Source: Armigeres subalbatus | Taxonomy: Eukaryota > Arthropoda > Insecta > Diptera > Culicidae | Reading direction: 5' to 3' | Assembly (NCBI RefSeq): GCF_024139115.2 | Contig: NC_085139.1 | Location: 74,381,203-74,445,202 of the forward strand | Length of the DNA stretch: 64,000 nucleotides | Notes under the pieces: model-generated | Told to the model about the DNA's origin: nothing | Seen by the model: the letters and a program-made list of their open reading frames with translations, nothing else | The model's database searches: none | Shown: positions 12,541-24,736 of the stretch, in pieces | Numbering within the stretch: position 1 is the stretch's first letter | How the letters are laid out: each line of letters begins with the position of its first letter | Program-made: the position numbers and the translations under genes

Positions 12541-12756
12541 CCTAATAGCTAAACTAAACTGAACATCAAATATTTCGAACCACTAATTAAAAATTTCAAA
12601 CTAGGTTAAATTGTTCAAAATAATTGATTAAAATGTTTTCCACATACTTGCATGTGGAGACACTAAGTGCAAATAATAATTGTGAAATGAGTCATTTGAA
12701 TTGGTCAGCATATCAAAAATAAAAAAAATCTTCTAACTGCCGTAAGACGAGTTATT

Positions 12757-12860
12757 ACGAGACACTGAAAACGGCCTTGCTGTCCAGGTCAAAATACGTA
12801 TCTGCAAAGTTACACACAAGTGGTGGAATTAAATGGGATAGTAGTAGCTCGTCTCCTGAA
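12757..12860. repeat. Single arm of a foldback repeat family (second copy at 24541-24736)
   Basis: ACGAGACACTGAAAACGGCC, GTCAAAATACGTATCTGCA and GGTGGAATTAAATGGGA occur in this order. The reverse-complement order and the same words are found at 24541-24640. Here only one arm is present, whereas the 24.6 kb copy has both. Confidence 0.55.
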
Positions 12861-13785
12861 AAGTGCAGATATTCCACTAAAAAGCATTTAATAATTTTTT
12901 TATGGAAACTGCTGTTAATTTGAACAATTTAAACTAGAGTGTAATTTTTTGACTAATGGCTCGAAGCTATTCAAACGTAGTATATAACAATTTCAACACA
13001 TTTGTAGTTCACTGTCAAAATTTCAGCTAAATCGGTCATCGGGGAACAAAGTTACAGCTTGTCAAAGTTGGCCATTTTGTATGAAAATCGCCCTCCGTTG
13101 CTATTATTCGAAACACAGGTGTACATACCCTCCTCTCTTTTTCTCCACTCCTAAAACATGCCAGGACCTACCAAATGATCCACTAATGTTTATTAGACCC
13201 AAAGCTGTGTAAATAAATCAAAAAAAGATCATTTAGGAACCTGTTAGAGGTTTTTGCCAACTTTTGTATGGAGTGGAATCACTGTGCGCTGTATTGAATT
13301 AATTTGAGTATCACGATCGCGATCCAACTGATAACTGCATCCACAAACACTGGCTGATCGGTGTGTGTCTGTCTATTCGTTATTACGAATGAGCACCGAA
13401 GAGAGATGTATTTTTTTCGACTGCATCTTGTGGTTGATTTTATCAACTACTTTATGTGATGACTTGCTGTATTTTATACTTGCACTTGATGTACTTCGGT
13501 GTAGAGGTGTGCGCCGATCCGGAGATGTTCGGAAGCTTTTGTCATTTTGCTATACTGATTTTCCATGAGATAATGAGACAAATTTTCGACGGAAAATTGG
13601 GCAGAATTCACAAAGAAAATTCTTCTGAAATTCCTATGAATTCGAAAGAAATTCATCTGGAGTATGAAATTTCTGAATTTCTTCACGATTTTTATTTGAA
13701 CTTCCTAAGGAAATTCATCTAAATTTTTCTGTCTTGTCTAAATTTTCTTGTTTCTGAAATTTCTTAGGAAATAACTAAGTTTCTG
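12861..13785. other. No gene recognised
   Basis: AT-rich sequence. From about 13585 to 13780 GAAATTC/GAATTTC words recur as a weak, eroded tandem repeat. The stretch at 12950-13280 looks repeat-derived, but I cannot assign it to a family. Confidence 0.3.
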
Positions 13786-15066
13786 TCATATTCGTGCCGT
13801 GGCGAACTGAGCACGTTTTTTGTACACAGGGCATTCACGTTTTGAGTCGTCGCTTTTCTTACAATGAAAATCAAATATTTTCTTGGATCTGATAGTCAGT
13901 ATCGAGATGCGATTGACCACATTTTCCACATCGAGCTTTATTTGCACAGCGGGCCTCCATGTGTCCAAATCGTTTACATATGTTGCTTATGGGCGAAAAA
14001 AAACGAACAATAATTAGATCATGGCTTATTTTGAGGAAGTCAGGTAAAACTGTTCCTTCGAATGTTACCATGTATTTCTCAAAAAAATAGATCTGTACCA
14101 ATTGAGATGGTAATAAAAATGATTCGATAAACGGCTTGGATAAATGAAGCTAAATAAAAGGCTCAGGTGCACGGGTAAAAGTGACCAATAATGAATTATT
14201 CTTTTATTTAATTAACTATTCATCCTACAGTAGCACGATTTTTTCCATACCATTTCTAACAATAACTGTAGAAGAATTCGCAGTTCTCACTCACCTATGA
14301 CCGTAGCTGGTCACCTTCCGAATAATCCGGAACGTCCGTAAAAATGGTCATTTTGTAAAGTTTGTCCTAGAGCAGCGCGATTTTTCTAAATCATTTCTGA
14401 CGGTGATCTTCGAGTTAATACACTCTTACTCCGCTATGATCGCAGTGGCCACCAGACGGTCTTTTGGATAATCCGAAACATCCGTAAAAACGATCAATTT
14501 GTGAAGTTCGTCCTAGAGCAGCGCAATTTTTTCCTAAACCATTTCTGACGGTGATTTTGGAGATATTTTGCAGTTCTTACTCAGCTATAACCTCTGGTGG
14601 TCACCAGCGGTCCGTAAAATGGTCATTTGGGGTAGTTCGTCCTAGAGTAGCTCGATGAGAGTATCTATCCACTTAATTATTTTCCCGAAAAAAATCACGT
14701 TTATGTCATTTTAATTGGCTTCAATATGACTGATTTTTGGACTGTTTACAACACGCGAGTTCTCGTGTGGAAAATTAAGAACAACACTGTTTGCCTCTTC
14801 AAAACAAGCCAGCACAACGAGAACCTTGATAGAACTTATCTTCCTGACCTCTTTGATAGTTTTCAAATTGTTGTGAAGCTCTTTTGAAATTAAAAACACG
14901 TTGATAGGTTTGTCCTTTTGTCGAACAAAAACTTCGAAGGGTTGTTGCCGGATAACAACGAAAACGAGAGACAGTAGACATAACATTGGTGCTCATTTTT
15001 AAACAACTCACTGACCGGGATCGGGAAGAGCGCCGTTAGAAGAAAACTGCAGGGTAGACCCCTCAT
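13786..15066 (-). pseudogene. Broken ORF1 (gag-like) of a non-LTR retrotransposon
   Basis: Reading leftwards from about 15066, the first part (14711-14986) contains FVRQKDKPINVF and a VLACFEEANSVVLN stretch typical of LINE ORF1 RNA-binding regions. After an insertion of tandem repeats (14221-14660), the frame resumes at 14101-13873 with VTFEGTVLPDF and a zinc-knuckle region ICKRFGHMEARC...CGKCGQSH. A frameshift then leads to a second knuckle-like CKKSDDSKRECPVY. ORF1 proteins of this kind bind the element's RNA. Frameshifts, stops and the insertion make it non-functional. It is on the opposite strand to the reverse-transcriptase fragment at 15265, so the two need not belong to one element. 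Confidence 0.6.
14221..14660 (+). repeat. Tandem repeat with units of about 145 bp
   Basis: The marker GTCCTAGAGCAGCGC (or a close variant) occurs at about 14222, 14364, 14510 and 14639. Between markers, CATTTCTGACGGTGAT, ACTCAGCTATGA, GGTCACC and CGTAAAAATGGTCA recur in the same order. Spacings are about 142, 146 and 129 bases. It lies within the ORF1 pseudogene. Confidence 0.65.
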
Positions 15067-15264
15067 TACCATCCATTTTAGCCTGCCTTTACTATCAGGC
15101 AGCTATGGAAGTATGGAAGTGGATAACGATAGACAACGATGGAAATAAGCAGGAACTTTTGTTGGTAATTCGGAAGTATTTCCCTTGAACATTCAGAGGA
15201 ATTACCCTTGAATTCACGGATGAATTTTTCTTGAAAAAAAAACAGATAAAGTTTGTTTCCAAAC

Positions 15265-15480
15265 ACTTGCTTATATCGCTGACCTATTGCGTATCCAAGG
15301 TCTTCGAGAGGCTGCGTGAGATGCTTGAAGCAGACTCCAAAGTTCGGCTCCTAAGAACATGTCTTTAGCACGGAGTACAGCACCGGCTTCTACTTCATTG
15401 AATTGGGTGCTTTTGAGCAGTGTAAACACGTAGACCTAGTATTTTGCGATGTCTCGAAGGCGTTCATATGTGGACGCCGT
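15265..15480 (+). pseudogene. Reverse-transcriptase fragment of a non-LTR retrotransposon
   Basis: Translation gives LISLTYCVSKVFERL followed, after a frameshift, by TEYSTGFYFIELGAF and DLVFCDVSKAF. These match the order of the RT palm region, where the DVSKAF aspartate is the first catalytic metal ligand. Only about 70 residues remain and the frame is broken. No YADD motif follows. The clade is uncertain, probably I/Jockey-related. Confidence 0.6.
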
Positions 15481-16936
15481 TACTGTTGCAGCATCTAAGC
15501 GAGTGGCGTTTTCCCGAAAGTATTATCGCCTTTGTCCAGGCATTCCAAATGGGACACTCGTTCCAAGTCTGGATCGACCGTTAATCTTCGGAGACCTGCC
15601 AGGAGGAAACAGGTGTGCCCTTAGAGTTGATCCTGACAGTCACAACCTTATCGGTTGCCATATATGGGATAATTCGATACTTACCCCCCAAAATCCTTTT
15701 GGTCGTCATCGAAGACATATCTGGACTGACCAGGATTAGGGATCAATCCGCCGCGCTGAGGAGTATTTCAGCCCAAATCCTGGTCAAAAGTCAAAAACAT
15801 TTTTTTTAGATATTCCCATATTAATTTTGGTTTTTGTACACTCAAATAGTAATACTAACTTGCCATGGGAACTTTGAAACAATCCTGGTTAATAGTAAAT
15901 AATGCTGGCTGCCAAAACTTCACCATAATTTAAATGCTAATTTAATCGCAATTGTCCATAAAAAAATGTTCACGTTTTATCGTGTTTTTCTGGATTTTTA
16001 ATGGTTTTCAAGATGAAAATCAATATAGGTACTAATAATGAGGGTATGTAAAACGTTTTCAAGCATGATTCGATTTAAAATTGTTTTCAGGTATTCCTTA
16101 ATGATGATATTAATTGGAAGCTTTTTTCTACCTTTTTTACAAAAATATGATTTACAAAATTAAACTTTTGATTGGGTTCCAAACCCGATCAAGCAACAAA
16201 ATTGTCAGCGTCGGAAAGATTGAAGTTTCCTTAATAAGCTCCACGAAAAACATTCCACGCATCCTCACGCAATCGTGACTTGTTTTGATTTGAATATAGT
16301 GAAGTTTTCTAGAAAAAGCTAGATTTTTCTAAATATTTAATTTAAGTATTTATGATTTTGAGCGACTAAGTTCACATAAATGATTGCTCCCAGAAGAGTT
16401 AGACTTTGATGAACGATCCATAAAAAGCATACGCATTTTTCGGATGTAAAAATTAGTAAGAGGTTGATTTGCACCTAGAATTTATTTGATCTGCGCCAGT
16501 AGTATAATATCGATGCATTACCCAGGGACTTTAATATTATCCGGAAGACAACGATTGCCCGGCCCGAGCATCAAATTGTCTTGCCCATCGTGATGTCATC
16601 GATACCCACCGTCGACATTCAACCTGTACGTGGGAGCTTCTTCTGGATTGCTCTCGTCCACACCTGCCGCTGTCGCCTGTGCCAAGGTAGGCATCCTGCC
16701 ATTTTGCTATCATGTGAAGGTGAAAAAATCGTAGGATTCGATTCCCTATTCGGAAAATGGGATTGTGTGAGGGGAGGGCCTCAACTACGCCACAGTTACT
16801 CAAAATTAAAGGTTCCACCGAGGCTATAAACTAGAAGAGTCGTTCTTCTAAAAATCCTAGAAATTTTTTTGATGAATCTTCAAAAAAATCTTCAAAATCT
16901 TTTTTTCTATTCTACAATTCTACAATTCTATTTTTC
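15481..16936. other. No gene recognised
   Basis: An open stretch at 15449-15739 shows no domain I recognise and continues out of the RT fragment, so I treat it as retroelement debris. 16560-16830 has higher GC and overlapping short open frames on both strands without identifiable motifs. Confidence 0.3.
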
Positions 16937-18930
16937 TTGAGAATTTATTCGGAAAAAAATAGGAAAATTCTTCGGAATTTCCTCGGGAGACTATTTAGAA
17001 TTTTCTCGAATTTTGCTTTTGGTATTTCCTCGGGAAATATCCTCGAAATCCTTCGGAATTTCCTCAGGAAATCCTTCGCAATTTCCTCGGGAAATCCTTC
17101 GGAATATCCTCGGGAAATCATTCAAAATATCCCTGGGAAATCCTTCGGAATTTCCTCGGGATATTCTTCGGAATTTCCTCGGGAAATCCTTCGCAATTTC
17201 CTTGGGAAATCCTTCGGAATTTCCTCGAGAAACCCTTCGGAATTTACTCGGGAAATCCTTCGGAATTTCCTCGAGAAATCCTTTGGAGATTCCTCGGGAA
17301 ATCCTTCGGAGTTTCTTCGGGAAATCCTTCGGAATTTCCTCTGGAAATCATTCAAAATATCCTCGGGAAATCCTTCGGAATTTCCTCGGGATTCAGAATT
17401 TCCTTGGGAAATCCTTCGGAATTTCCTCAGGAAATCCTCTGGAATTTCTTCAGGAAATCCACCAGATTTTCTTAAAGAAATTCTTCGGAATTTTCTTGGG
17501 AAATTCTTCTGTGTTTTCACGCGAAATCATTCAGAATTTCCTCGGGAAATTTTTTGGAATTTCCTCCGGAAGTTCGTCGGAATTTCCTCGAGAAGTTCGT
17601 CGGAATTTCCTCTGAAAATTCTTTGGAATTTCCTCTTGAAAGACTTTTGAAAAATTTCTCGAATTATATTTTTGGTGTTACTTAGGAAAACTCTCCGATG
17701 TTTTCACGGGAAATTCTTCAGAATTTCTTTAAGAAATTCTTCGGAGTTTTCTTGGAAAATTCTTCTAAGTGTTCACGCAAAATCATTCGGAAATTCTTCG
17801 GATTTTTTTTTCGGGAAACTTTCCAGAATTTACTAGGAAAATTCTTCAGAATTTCCTCGGGAAACTCTTCGGAACTTCCTCGAGAAATCCTTCGGAACTT
17901 CCTCGGAATATCGTTCGGAATTTCTTCGGGATATCGTTCGGATTTTCTTCGGGAAATCCTTCGGAATTACCTCGGGAAATCCTTCGGATTTTCCTTGGGA
18001 AATCCTTCGCAATTTCCTAGGGAAATCTTTCGGAATTTTCTTGGAAAATCCTTCAGAATTTCCTTGGAAAATCCTTCGGAATTTCCTTGGGAAATCCTTC
18101 GGAATTTCCTTGGGAAATCCTTCAGAATTTCCTTGGGAAATCCTTCGGAATTTCCTTGGGAAATCCTTCGGAATTTCCTTGGAAAATCCTTCGAAATTTC
18201 CTTGGGAAATCCGTCGGAATTACCTCGGGAAATCCTTCGGATTTTCCTCGGGAAATCCTTGGGATTTGAATCCTTCGGAATTTCCTTGGGAAATCCTTCG
18301 GAATTTCCTTGGGAAATCCTTCGGAATTACCTTTGGAAATTCTTCGGAATTTCCTTGGGAAATCCTTCGGAATTTCCTTGGGAAATCCTTCGGAATTTCC
18401 TTGGGAAATCCTTCGGAATTTTCTTGAGAAATCCTTCGGAATTTCCTTGGAAAATCCTTCGGAATTTCCTTGGGAAATCCTTTGGAATTTCCTTGGGAAA
18501 TCCTTCGGAATTTCCTTGGGAAATCCTTCGGAATTTCCTTGGGAAATCCTTCGGAATTTTCTCGGTAAATCCTCGGGAATTTCCTTGGGAAATCCTCCGG
18601 AATTTTCACGGGAAATCCTCCGGAATTTCCTCGGGAAATCCTCCGGAATTTCTTCGAGAATGTTTACGAGATTTGCTCGGAAAATTTGTCAGAATTTCCT
18701 CGGAAAATTCTTCGGTATTTTCTCGGGAAATTTTCCGAAATTTATTCCTGAGAATCTTCGGAATTTATTCGTGGGATTCTTCAAAATTTCCTCTGATTTT
18801 TTTCGTAATTTTTCGAAAAATTCTTCACTTATTTTTTCGAAAATTTCACAGGAATTTCCTCAGGAAATTCTCTGATTTTTTTCGAGAATTCTTCAGAGCC
18901 TCGCATAGAAATTCATAAGAAAATTCTTCG
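16937..18930 (+). repeat. 23-bp minisatellite array
   Basis: About 75 degenerate copies of a 23-bp unit made of two half-units, GGAATTTCCTT and GGGAAATCCTTC. The unit has an internal dyad (ATTTCC-TTG-GGAAAT). The best-conserved core is 18050-18600; the edges decay into GGAAATTC-type words. Because 23 is not a multiple of 3 and the unit lacks stops, all three forward frames and reverse frames stay open for hundreds of codons. Those frames are periodic artefacts, not proteins. Confidence 0.85.
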
Positions 18931-19789
18931 GAATTTCCTCGGAAAATTCTTCGGAACTTTCCTCAAAGCTTTTTGTTGAAATTCCTTGGAAAATTCTCCG
19001 ATAAAATAAATAAATTTTCTTTAGAATTTTTAGGGTATTTTTTTGTTTTTATTGGAATTTTTCTGGCATTTTTTCCAGGAAATTCTTCGAAATTTTCTCG
19101 GGAAGTCTGCAATTTTCTCAGAAAATTCAAAATTCCTTTGGGAAACTTTTTTTAATTTCCACTTTTTCCGCCTTTTTCACAATTTCAACGAAAAACTATT
19201 TTTTTTAAATAGTTTCGATTTTTTTGGGTATTTTTTCAAATATTCTCAGAAAAATCATCCCGAGATTTTGTTTTTATTTTCTCGAAGACTTTTGCGTAAT
19301 TGATTCGGCGCAATCAGCTTTGTGACAGGTTGCGGTGGTGCACGTTTCTACCTCGATGATCATGTGCTTCAATTGTATTCAAATTCTACCCACTCATTGC
19401 TGACGCTGGTCGATTGTGGACATGTCTGCCAACTATGATGCGATAAGGTGTGTGATCTTATTACGTTACCATCGGATGTGATTTTTTTAATTAAAAATTT
19501 CAATATCATCAACGATGTGGACTATATGTTCTCATGTGGGTTTTTTAGCAATGATTGTCAGGTTTATTTCCAAAACCCTTAAACCTAACTATTTGGTAGT
19601 AAACCCTCACTATGGAAATAAAAAAGGCGGTTCACCTTATATTTTTTATTTGAATCAACCATGTGCATATCGGTTATACTGCACATGTGCAGGAAGATCA
19701 ATAAAACTAATATTTTGAATACCGATTGTAATGTGACGAAAACTTTAGCCAATCGCTTCTAGTCGAAACATTTAAAAGCTGTTTTCTGC
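18931..19789. other. Eroded array edge and noncoding sequence
   Basis: 18931-19300 is TTTT- and AAATTC-rich and looks like a decayed margin of the 23-bp array. 19300-19776 has no recognisable feature. The 13-bp target-site duplication AGCTGTTTTCTGC of the next SINE is at 19777-19789. Confidence 0.4.
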
Positions 19790-20093
19790 TTCTTCTTCTT
19801 CTTCTTCTTATAGGCATTACATCCCCACACTGGGACAGAGCCGCCTCGCAGCTTAGTGTTCATTAAGCACTTCCACAGTTATTAACTGCGAGGTTTCTAA
19901 CCCAAGTTACCATTTTTGCATTCGTAATATCATGAGGCTAGCACGATGATACTTTTATGCCCAGGGAAGTCGAGACAATTTCCAATCCAAAAATTGCCTA
20001 GACTGGCACCGGGAATCGAACCCAGCCACCCTCAGCATGGTCTTGCTTTGTAGCCGCACGTCTTACCGCACGGCTAAGGAGGGCCCCTAAGGG
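19790..20093 (-). mobile_element. Full-length Feilai-like tRNA-derived SINE
   Basis: On the minus strand it begins GGGCCCTCCTTAGCCGTGCG. It has a pol III A box (TTAGCCGTGCGGTAAGA) and B box (GGTTCGATTCC), then the tRNA-unrelated segment, and ends in an AAGAAG triplet tail. AGCTGTTTTCTGC is duplicated exactly at 19777-19789 and 20094-20106. This matches the known Feilai plan of tRNA-like head, unrelated body and triplet tail. Mobilised by a partner LINE; no protein of its own. Confidence 0.85.
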
Positions 20094-20106
20094 AGCTGTT
20101 TTCTGC

Positions 20107-23100
20107 ATTCCAGTTGTTTTCAAACATGATAAACTATTATGTACTGTGAAACTTCTGCAGCATTTGACAATTCAGCTCTCGTATTTTCCATGACATCATA
20201 GTTGAAGTAAAATCCATCATACTACTTGAGCCATTATATTTCCGCATTATTTCAGAGGATTTAAGGACAACAATCGCATATTTATTGCATTTTAACTCGT
20301 GAGCACTCAAATGAGGATTGAAGCATGCAACGCATTAATGTTACATAGATTGAATCGCTCTCGTAAATAAGTCAAAACCACTAAAAGGCTGAGAGACTTT
20401 TACGTCATATGTAATATTATACTCATTACAATTGTTAAGTCTTATGTCTGCTCCTTCAGTTATAAGCACCGAAATCCACCCGAAAGCATTATAACATTCT
20501 CGGAGAATCGCATCGTATGCACCTTATGTAGCATTGCTTCACCAGTATTATAAATCCATTTCACTATTCCACCGCAAAAACTGATTAGCTTGTCACACAC
20601 GACAGACATAAACACGACCATTCCTATGTCCCTTTGCTGGGGCACAAACATTCCGAGCGATGGAATCACAATACGCTGCCTTGCATAGAATAGGAATTAA
20701 CGTTATGCTTATATTCATTCCATCAAGCAAACACAGCGAATTCTCTGTGAAGTGCCGGGTAGGCCACATACATAAGAACCACAATTCTAATAGGCGTCTG
20801 CGGAATACTGCTTGATTGGAATATAAACGCTCCGTAGTAAATCAGGTCTAATTGTTTCCCAGATAATTATTTATATTTATTTAAAGTGGGTCAAGTGAAA
20901 AAAAAAATCTAAAATTTACATAACTAGAAATCAATAAGATCCAAAACGCTTGCATTATTAAAGTTTTCTAAAAAAAATTCACTTTATTATTGGTCGTTCA
21001 ACAAGCTCGCCACACTGTATCACTGCGGTCTCTTCAAGCCCCGTACACCACTACTTTAAGGTTTCCGCTTGTTCGTGCTGATGAGTGTGAGTTGCTACGT
21101 CGTCGTCGTCGGCAGGCGGCTCCGGTTTTTATTAGTACGATTATTGCCTGAGCGATTATGTTCTGAGCTCGTCGTCGTCGTCGTCATCGCCTCCTTCTTC
21201 AGGAACTCCCTGCCCGGACACCGCAAACGTCAGACGACAATGACCACTAATCGGGTTTCATTCGTTAAAACACTGTAATTCCCTTTGGGCAGCCAAATAT
21301 CCGATGGCTATGCATATTGCTCCCTCGCCGCTGCCTGTGGGGTATGCGATGTAAACATTTATTTTCGATATTATTGATGTTTACTTCCCACATCACACAA
21401 CCACTTGTATCTGGAAGCTATCACAGAAGCACACTTTGCACAACCGAACGATCGAAGCTTAGCACGTTGGGGCAGATTCTGTAGATTCGCGTAAATTGTA
21501 ATTAACAAAAGATTTTTGCGTGTATATTTCCTCCAATAAAAACATTCGTGAAATGCTAACAAATTGGCTAAAAGAAAGCCAATGCAGAATAACCACTTCT
21601 CCAAACATTGTGGCAATATCGATCTTTACGATAGTGCAAAATCTGTTTATTTTCACATTTCTGGAGAGATCTGCGCCACTATTCATCGGTTCGATCCATC
21701 GAACGGGGAATTTCACTATGCATCATCATCAGCAGCAGCATCACCGGTTCTTCTCTTGCTTCACTCACAATGAAATTTCAATCTAAACCCGCTACTGCGG
21801 AAAACAGCACACGATTAATCTATCGTGATTCGACTATTCAACCTCCTCTCATACAAATCATTACCCCACCTCCCCACATATAACTGGAACGATTCTCACC
21901 CAAATTTCAAACCACAGACATTCGGTGGCTCCAGCAACTATCCATGCATTCCAATTGAATGCACTGTCGCGGTCAAAGCTCGCAGTTTAATCACAATATA
22001 GCAACAATATATCCATTGACGTTGACCAAATCGGGTCGGAATGCTTTCTTCCGTCGTTGTCCTCGTCGCTTCCAACAGATGTGCGACTAGACCGCAACGA
22101 CCTCTCGGGCAACGTTACGTCGACTCCCGACAGTGCGGACCATAACGCAATTCGTTCACATAACCCCCTTCTTTAACACACAAACGCCTCTGTACGCTAC
22201 CCGTTTCGCGTTACTTCCGCACGATGATCAAAACATGAAAATGCCACGAAACTGAATACCGAAAAAAAAACAACCCGGTTTAACCAACATACGCAAACGC
22301 TCGCCGCGACCAACCGATCCAAACTGAATTCCACTGCCGTTGCCGTCCGTCCGAAACAGTCGTTTCGATGTCGAGTAGATCTATCCATCCATCCGTCCGT
22401 TTTGGACCGGTGCGGTGCTCGTGTGCCGTGCACTGCACACCTTTCCGGTGCGGTGGTGACGTCGACGTTCCCCCTGGCTCTGGTTACCTCGTCTCGTCGT
22501 CACCAAAAAACGCTACGATTGTTGCTGGGTGAACTGAAGTTTCCAACGATTAACGTGCCGCTTACACGACTAACAAACAGCGGGCTGCCTATAATGAACG
22601 GTGAACCTGAGTTGCCTGCCTACGGACCGATGCCAAAGCTGATGATGTTTGTTGCTGTGTGAATTTACGGAGCCCTTACCGGTAAACCGGTTGAGGGAAC
22701 TCGTCCGTCGCTGTAGCTGTGTGGTCCCGGCGTGCAAGCACCGATCACTCGACTGGGTTATCTCTTTATGGGTGTGTGCACTGTGCAGTGTACTAAGGCA
22801 ACGTGCGATCGCTTTTGAGATCTGCTAAGCAGGGATGATCAATAATTTGGAAAAATAAATCTATTTCGATGTATGCAATGATATTGGCTTCAGAACGAGC
22901 CTACATAGAAGTTGTTCTAACTTTTTTTATTGATGTTATCTTTAGTTCTAAGTTTTGTAGGATTTTCATCTATTGTTTGTAATAATTTTATCTAAAATTT
23001 CACGCTTTAGCTTAATCCTTTCCTTACAGCCTACCAACTGTCAATGCATTGCAATTACGAAAACAATACCAAAAATCTATTTTCTTTTAATCATTCCAAA

Positions 23101-23369
23101 AAATATGATGGAAAAATGTCGATTATTCGGTGATGAATCTGTATAACTTACATCGAGCAAAAGTTCAAGATCAAACTCAGAAAAATCCGCTTCGGTAATA
23201 TCCCATGAATTTATAATATGGGATTGTTAATTTGTTTAAAGTTTGTCTCAATGGCAGGGGAATGGAAAAATACTAGGTAAAATGAACACAGTAAGGAAAA
23301 ATCATTGCATGAACGCTTTAGAAACTCTGGTTTAAGTTTTGCTCTACATGTTTTTTATTAACAATTGTA
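20107..23369. other. Noncoding stretch, partly CpG-richer, no gene recognised
   Basis: 20.1-21.0 kb is AT-rich with nothing recognised. 21.0-22.8 kb is richer in CG, with GTCGTCGTCGTC runs (21103, 21173) and TCCATCCATCCGTCCG near 22387. This texture is more like promoter or 5' UTR sequence than transposon. I found no splice-consistent coding chain. 22.8-23.37 kb is AT-rich again. Confidence 0.35.
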
Positions 23370-23960
23370 AAAGAAATCTTAAACCAGACACCTGGGGAGG
23401 CGTAACCTTGTAGTGTGGGTATGGGATCACCACTCCCGACCCACTAAAACCAACTCCTTCTCCAGTCATTCCCCGGCCCGCAATTAAGCAATACTTCGGG
23501 TAATGACTGTTGAGCATTACACTCCCTCATGACGTACACAAGTGCACACGTCCAACTCTCCGTGTACTCCCCATGCACCAACTGAGCACCAAAGACACAC
23601 TGGCACCGTATATGCCACAACACTCATCCGCCTATGCTACACGAGTAACAGCTGAGTACCCTGCAGGAAGTACCCTATGCTGTCATCCTACAATTTAGGT
23701 AGTCCTCGTTCGGTATGATGGTCACTCCATCCTGCAACAGGGTGGCACCACTTGTCTACCAAGTCGAAGACGACCCTAGGTTGGTGACTCCTATGTCACT
23801 CCGACCTCAGCTATGAGGCAGACCCTATCACGACTGAGGTGTCGAAGAATCATCAACCCCCCGAAACTCCTACCAGGCATGGCGAAATTTTCGTGTCCCC
23901 TAATTCTAAGGTGCCGCAGAGATATCTGTCCCCGACATTCCTGCCAGGCCTAGCAAGCAG
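23370..23960. other. GC-rich unassigned block, probably repeat-derived
   Basis: The block stands out from its AT-rich surroundings. CACTCCCGACCCACT, CATTCCCCGGCCCGC and many CACTCC/TACTCC words recur. There is no long reading frame and no RNA gene fold that I recognise. It may be a fragment of a retroelement UTR. Confidence 0.3.
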
Positions 23961-24540
23961 AGTGTAAAATAATCGAACATTTTTGATGAAGTGCACCTTT
24001 CTTCACTCATCAGCTCACTTCCAGACACATTCATAGACGGCTCTGGACTGCCAATATTCAGTTGAATATTAGTCATTGAATATTTATGCACATCACAAAT
24101 TAATAAATTATCTGAAATCTAAACAAGTTTCAGATGAGTGAAGTAATTTGTCACATAGAACTGAATCTGATTTTCATCCGCGAGGCACTTTCAACGATAA
24201 ACATCAACATAAACAATGCTAATTATGTTTTTTTCTGCACATAGTAAGCACACTCAATGACAGTCGAATGAATGAATTTGTGGAGTAGTCATCTGACTAT
24301 GTCATTCTATGTTTTGAATATTCATGCGATGTTTGTCAAAATTCGGACCGAAGTTGCTTCATGAAGATGAATATTTTAGGCTCTGCCAGCAAGACTTCAC
24401 TCATCCCGTCACTGACAGCCGGATCACACTGACCCAGCTTAGTATGAGGAGAAAAAATGTTGACGAATTCCACGGGGCACCCCTCAAGATTGTGTCTTTT
24501 GGTGAGAAAATCAGTAAAAATATTTCAAGCTCTTTTTAGT
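23961..24540. other. No gene recognised
   Basis: AT-rich, with TGAATATTCA-like words around 24055-24085 and 24313. An open stretch at 24324-24539 has no identifiable domain. Confidence 0.3.
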
Positions 24541-24736
24541 GGAATGTATTCAACCGTCTAAGAAGAGTTTAGTACTCTCCATTTAATTCCACCAATTATT
24601 TTGATATCTTTGCAGATACGTTTTTTGACCACAACTGTGTGGTCGTCTTCAGTGTCTCGTCGACTCGTCGTCAAGTCGAGTCAAGTACGAGACACTGAAA
24701 ATGACCACACAGTTGTGGTCAAAATACGTAACTGCA
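24541..24736. mobile_element. Foldback element, both arms present
   Basis: GCAGATACGTTTTTTGACC and GTCTTCAGTGTCTCGT on the left are reverse-complemented on the right as ACGAGACACTGAAAATGACC and GTGGTCAAAATACGTAACTGC. The centre is a GTCGACTCG-rich loop at about 24659-24685. The left flank, with CTCCATTTAATTCCACC, is shared with the single-arm copy at 12757-12860, so it belongs to the element. Confidence 0.65.

Noticed and set aside
15449..15739. 96-codon open frame after the RT fragment
   Set aside because: No RT motif continues in it, and it has no other recognisable domain. Treated as retroelement debris.
16937..18918. Overlapping open frames of 130-406 codons
   Set aside because: The same periodic artefact in the 23-bp array, open in several frames on both strands.
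22402..22662. 86-codon frame in the CpG-richer island
   Set aside because: No motif, no supporting exon structure. The composition alone explains its openness.
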